A DNA stretch of 13,632 bases from Lunasporangiospora selenospora (taxonomy: Eukaryota > Mortierellomycota > Mortierellomycetes > Mortierellales > Mortierellaceae). The notes under the pieces were generated by a model, which was not told where the DNA came from, made no database searches, and worked only from the letters and a program-made list of their open reading frames with translations. Below, piece by piece: positions 9,342 to 13,632 of the stretch. Location of the stretch: positions 1 to 13,632 of the forward strand of contig JAABOA010000528.1 in assembly GCA_015680635.1 (NCBI GenBank). The letters are read 5' to 3'. The translations under genes were made by a program, and so were the position numbers. Each line of letters begins with the position of its first letter. The stretch's first letter is position 1.

Positions 9342-9830
9342 CTATCCGCGTGCTCTCTCCTGTCAGACGCGCGCGAGCAACTCGCACAACCTGGAAACAA
9401 AAAGCATCTGACCCCGTCTCTTTGTCTTTTCTCTTTTTCTGATCCTCTTTGTACTCTTTCGTTCCTCCGCGTCCTCAGTTCGGCAACGACGCTTTCTGTA
9501 ATCAGCTATACCCACTGCCACCTTCATACCCCTAGCCTGCCCACCTACTCGCCAGGTTACCTGACAACCCCCTCCCTGTCAACGACCCATTACCTGCCCC
9601 TTCCCCAACCACCGTACTTTTCGCCATCCTTAGAATCGATACTCAATCCATACACTCCCGCTTTCATACTCACCTATTCACACTCACGTTCACGTATCCC
9701 AACCACTCGATATACATCAACAGGACACGCACAAAGCAAGTTGGAAAACAAACGTTTTGCCTATTGTCCTTTTGATTAGCCACTACATCCGGTCTAACCT
9801 TGTCGCTTTGCGTTCGAAATGTAGTCCACA
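9342..9830 (+). promoter_or_regulatory. Core promoter and ATG-free leader of the large plus-strand gene
   Basis: A pyrimidine-rich tract at about 9416-9470 (TCTCTTTGTCTTTTCTC type) resembles fungal initiation regions. From about 9342 to 9818 no ATG occurs on the plus strand, and the 9480-9720 part is poor in G, as expected of a transcribed leader selected for scanning. The transcription start cannot be placed from sequence alone. Confidence 0.45.
9819..9824 (+). promoter_or_regulatory. Start-stop upstream ORF (ATG-TAG)
   Basis: ATG followed at once by TAG, six nt before the main ATG, with G at -3. It is the only ATG in roughly 480 nt before the main start. Start-stop elements are known to stall ribosomes and lower downstream initiation; that role here is inferred. 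Confidence 0.5.
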
Positions 9831-12800
9831 ATGATGCTAGCCAACAGGGCAACCCTGGCCCCCCGACATAGGCTTGACAAAGAGCCAGTGCCGCCACCAG
9901 CAGTAACAACAACAGTAACAGATACAGGAGCGATAGGAACCTCTGTAGAAGGACAAGGGATCCCAGGACCTGGGACAGAAGCACCACACCCATCTGGAAG
10001 ACTCTCCTCCAAATCCGTCCTGGGTAGAGCTAGTAGTCTTGGTCATGCATCCCCAGTTAAGGCATCCACTAGTGCTGTCTCTGGGAACAATAGACCCCAA
10101 CGTTTGGGAACGACCGTACCCACCACCATACCGCGCTCGCGCTCTAATAGCCGATCTGGCCATCATCGAAATCATGACCCTGCACTTCGGGTCAACACAT
10201 CACTGGCCGTCGCAACATCATCTGTGGCTACTGGCTCTAAAGAACACTCAAAGAACCTTAAAGCAACGGCGGCACCCACGCCTGCACGCTCTGTTACGCC
10301 TGTCAGGAGGAAACCTGTCCCTTTACTTGTCATGAAAGCGGACTCGCCTAATGTTGACAACTTTAAAAACGATGAAGGAAATGCCAGGCCAGGTGGGAGG
10401 AGCTTTGCCGACAAAACAATTGAAACAATTAATATCAGCCCGTCCAGAGTGAGGACTCTTCAACTCAAGTTTCAGGACATGAGTGCTCAGGCAGAAAGGG
10501 GACCTACTCGAGAACGCGTTAGCCTAGACGTCCCTATCGGCAGGGTACGACGTCTGTCGTCCAATTGTGAAGAAGCACAGGCGACTGGGGTTAATGCCCC
10601 ACCTAGAAGGGAAGAAAATCGCAATGACTCAATGCAAGATGTCCAGTCGTCTAAGAGTCTGAGTGGTTCTGCAGGGTCAACTTTTGGGTTCCTTACACCC
10701 CACCTGACGAGTAAGAAACGGGGCAGCGACACTAGCATCAGGAGTTCTGGTGCAATCTCTTCTTCAGCTTCTTCTCCACCTTCATCCTCTGGCCCTTCAC
10801 GCTCATCTTCGCCAGCCGCATCCTTCAGCACCATGGTACGTGAACAGCTCTCGTTCTCCAAAAAGGAAGTCCCGCCAACGCCTACGACTCCAATCCGATC
10901 TATGGTGTCCACCCTTTTCCGCCGTGGTGAAGGTCGACCCAATGAGTCTAGCATGCTAGCAAGCTCACTCTCGACAGTGACTATTAGCGCGCCATTCCGA
11001 CCGTCGTTTGTCAAAGACTCGGATCGGTCTATGACAAAGGGCGATCCTATAACTTCTGTCAACGTAGATGGGGTCAAGGAGGATTGGAAAGGCCCTTTTT
11101 GGGACTTGAACAGATCTATTCCTTCTTCAGGCTATGATGACGAGGATTTTGCACTCTGGATAAAGCCAAGTGCTCAAGCTAGAAAGACCGAGAGCGGTGT
11201 TGATCTCGAGGAACGTTTGGCGGGATCAATGGCCTCAACACCGACTACCGCTGGTATAAATACCGAATCAAAGAGTAGTACCCTCTATGAACCATGCAAG
11301 CAGGACGACAAGAAGAGACGTCGTCCGGAGCTCGAAGATTTAGATGTACTAGAAGAAGTACTCGACTTTGGTAAGTTTGCGTTTATGATTGTATTAATGC
11401 GTCTCGGGACCGCCAATAGAACAACATATTGACTTGTCTCCATCCCTTTTTTTTTACTAGTTCTCATCATCCTACTCAGAGTATCTGCCAACTTGTATCC
11501 TTTTATCCAAGGCGCACATTCAAGGTCGATCAACTTTGATTTCCCGTGGCAACCCTTTGGTCAGGTACACATCTCTTCATGGACAATTATTCCCTGCTTT
11601 TTAGAGCACCATTCTCTTTTAAAGACAGAGACACTGAACCAGCTCACTTGACTCATTGAATGAAACCCAATCTAATGGAAAATAGGCTAGAGTTGTCATT
11701 ATACGCAGCCTAAAGAGTTATCAAAACATTGTTATGGAGGACATTGGATATGCAATCAAGATTATGACCGACATTTACGAACAACAGATTCGACCCTTTG
11801 GTCATATCGACAACCAGGGACGCGATGTTCGACAAGAATTTGGTCCGCAATACCCACCATTGACCTCTCCATCCATCTACGGAAACCCAAAGCCCGATAT
11901 GATCTACTCCTCCGTGCCAAGTCCCGGTCCAAGCAGTGCTGGTACCACGATCTCACAAGGCCGCTCCTACTGGAGTCAAGCCCAACAAAGCCTACAAAAG
12001 AAATGTCTAAAGGCCAACCTTTCTCACCAACGTCTGAATGACCAACAGTCCGACTCTAAAAACAAACATGGACGACGTCGGTCCCTTGCGGCCTTCTCGA
12101 GTATTGCGAATGCGTTCTCATCCTCACTCTCACATCACTCTCCAAGTGTCTCGCAATACTTTACCTTCTCGCGGGGGAGCAGCACACCAGTGTCGTTTTC
12201 TTACTCGGGCTGCTCTACACCACTTCCGTTTAGTCCTTCAATGCACCCTTCGTACGTCTCATTAGAGAGTAGAACGAATGGTCTTGACGGCTTTGGTGCG
12301 CCCTCCACGGGTGGTTGCAACGGCAACAACCGACTCAAACCAACCTCTTTCCAGACCTTGCTGGCCACCTTATTGAACCCAGGCAGTACAAGTAGTGGTC
12401 CCCATGGCCTCAGTCCCATGCATGAAGAGAAACGGGCGCAGATGGAGCATCGATGGAGAGTGGATATCATGCGTCGCAAAGCCTCTATCCGAGCATGGTG
12501 TTGTCGACAATTTACGGCTCTGTATGAATTCTCATTGAGGATCAATGACTACGAGGGCTCTCTAGAAGGAGGCTATTCCCTTGAAGACGAATTCCAGCAC
12601 CTCTATCGAATCACTCGATCGATTGTCGACATTGATATGACCGCGAAATCACACGATGCCCTAGCAGAGACTTTGTTGGAGCAACGAGCACAACTGAGTG
12701 AGCGGTTCCAGTTAAAGTACAGCCCGTACAGGACAGCAGCTCCGACGGCCCAAGAACTTTCGACTGCCAACGAGGCTGCATCGAATCAATTTGAAACCCA

Positions 12801-13632
12801 GTACCGAAGTATTCTATGCGGTAGACTTGTTGCAAAGATGGAGTCATTGAATGACAACAGCGGCGGAGCAACTCAAGCCCAGGTTTCACCACCATTAATC
12901 GTCATCGAACCAAAGCTTGAGAGAGATGATGTCAGCGACGAGCACTCCTCTGAAACCGAGGACTTGTCGAATGCATGCGCATACGAAAATATGGAGCTTT
13001 ATCAGCTTCAAGAGCATAGCCTCTGGGAACCACTGTTGGACCGATTAACCAAGTTTGACTCAACCCACCACTCGTTGGATCCTCGCAACATTTTCCAGTT
13101 CCTGCGAAGGATGAGTTTGCAGGACGAGCGGCTCGAGAACATGACGGAGGAGATTCGAGATGAACTATTGGCTGTTCTTTGGGTGATTGAGCGTTGTATA
13201 CGTGAACGATCCGATTACCAACAATCTCCTACTTGGTTCCGACAGTCCTCGAGTGTGTCTGCAGTGCAAGCCATCTACAATTCTGGAGGGATTATGGCCT
13301 ATATGCGAGACATTGCAGGAGCAGGAGCAGGAAAAGGTGACAATAATGTCAAATCAAAGGATCCGATACAACTGGTCAACCCTGTGACATTAACAGGGTA
13401 CTTTAAACGATTGCTCAAGGAAGCAGGTGGATTGCTTCTAAAGGAAACTACTGGGCTGTTTGTAGAATTGGCGCGACCCGCGACCGACAATGGCGGTAAG
13501 TTCCCCCTTTTTTTTGGAATGTGCTCTGCTTGGTGACCTAAGCAAAAGTCTTATCTGATTCGACTCTTGTTATTCTCTTTGTTGCTTCTCCGTTGAGAAC
13601 AAACAGACTTTTGGAATTTAGAGCAATTGAGT
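9831..13632 (+). CDS. Large uncharacterised protein, at least 1160 aa, 3' end outside the window
   Basis: Exons are 9831-11370, 11461-11564, 11686-13495 and 13607 to beyond the edge; phases 1, 0 and 1 all close in frame. Residues 1-500 are Ser/Pro/Thr/Arg-rich and probably disordered, with one conserved-looking island (SPSRVRTLQLKFQDM, about 203-217) and a Ser run near 305-335. A basic cluster KKRRR (about 492-496) precedes a hydrophobic segment, VLIILLRVSANLYPF (514-528), which could be a membrane-associated helix. Residues 549 onward are largely helical (ARVVIIRSLKSYQNIVMED; RWRVDIMRRKASIRAWCCRQF) with another disordered Ser-rich insert around 600-730. The end of the visible part (about 1040-1160) has VIERCIRERS, AIYNSGG and TLTGYFKRLLKEAGGLLL, weakly resembling RhoGAP helices but with N at the arginine-finger position. 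I do not recognise the family. The first ATG (ATGATG) has A at -3. Confidence 0.8.
11371..11460 (+). other. Intron 1 of the large plus-strand gene (90 nt, phase 1)
   Basis: Donor is GTAAGT. The acceptor is TTTTTTTTTACTAG, with a strong pyrimidine tract. Splicing joins EEVLDF to VLIILLRVS. Confidence 0.88.
11565..11685 (+). other. Intron 2 of the large plus-strand gene (121 nt, phase 0)
   Basis: Donor is CAG/GTACAC and acceptor is AAAATAG, with TCTAATG as a possible branch site. It is required to carry the frame from PWQPFGQ into ARVVIIRS. A second AG five nt later would be out of frame. Confidence 0.82.
13496..13606 (+). other. Intron 3 of the large plus-strand gene (about 111 nt, phase 1)
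   Basis: Donor is GTAAGT. The acceptor AAACAG at 13606 gives NGDFWNLEQLS in frame to the window edge. An AG at 13621 (TTTAG) is in the same frame and would drop five residues, so the exact acceptor is uncertain. Confidence 0.7.

Noticed and set aside
8725-9387. 220-codon open frame on the minus strand
   Set aside because: Composed of His/Thr/Ser-rich low-complexity residues produced by GT/CA simple sequence; no splice or family signal. The region lies in the promoter side of the plus-strand gene.
10487-11077. 196-codon open frame on the minus strand
   Set aside because: Mirror of the Ser/Pro-rich coding exon of the large plus-strand gene; the plus-strand frame continues across introns and this one does not.
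1-13632. tRNA, rRNA, CRISPR or transposon terminal repeats
   Set aside because: Scanned both strands by eye: no cloverleaf with a GTTCGA-type T-arm, no spaced direct repeats, no transposase or reverse-transcriptase motif, no long terminal inverted repeats.

Overview
The window looks like nuclear DNA of a filamentous fungus, most likely a Mucoromycota species of the Mortierella type. This is inferred from three things: an F-box/leucine-rich-repeat-like gene of the kind greatly expanded in those genomes, short GT-AG introns (90-142 nt) with GTAAGT/GTGAGT/GTAAGG donors, and very divergent long proteins with Ser/Pro-rich disordered stretches. No species can be named from sequence alone.

Layout. 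(1) Positions 71-2276, minus strand: an F-box/LRR-like protein in two exons, 687 aa after splicing. (2) Positions 2616-6070, minus strand: a four-exon SGD1/NOM1 orthologue of 1054 aa, the nucleolar MIF4G/MA3 protein of 18S rRNA maturation. It lies upstream of the F-box gene in tandem; about 340 bp separate them, and an AATAAA lies just after the SGD1 stop. (3) Positions 6071-9830: a 3.7 kb gap with no intact gene. Its left half (about 6272-7867) holds protein-like segments on the minus strand, collinear but spread over different frames and broken by stops, which I read as a decayed lineage-specific gene. Its right half holds GT-rich simple sequence, a short tandem duplication, an A-run, and then the pyrimidine-rich, ATG-free leader of the next gene. 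(4) From 9831 to the right edge, plus strand: a large spliced gene (at least 1160 aa, 3' end outside the window) that I do not recognise. It has a long disordered N-terminal half, a basic cluster next to a hydrophobic segment, and a helical C-terminal half whose end weakly resembles a RhoGAP fold without the arginine finger.

The genes do not form a pathway: SGD1 is housekeeping ribosome biogenesis, the F-box gene is a probable substrate adaptor for ubiquitin ligation, and the right-hand gene is of unknown function. The main observations beyond annotation are the unlisted decayed gene, upstream ORFs at both well-supported start codons flanking the gap (an overlapping one at SGD1, an ATG-TAG start-stop element at the right-hand gene), and the unknown large protein itself.
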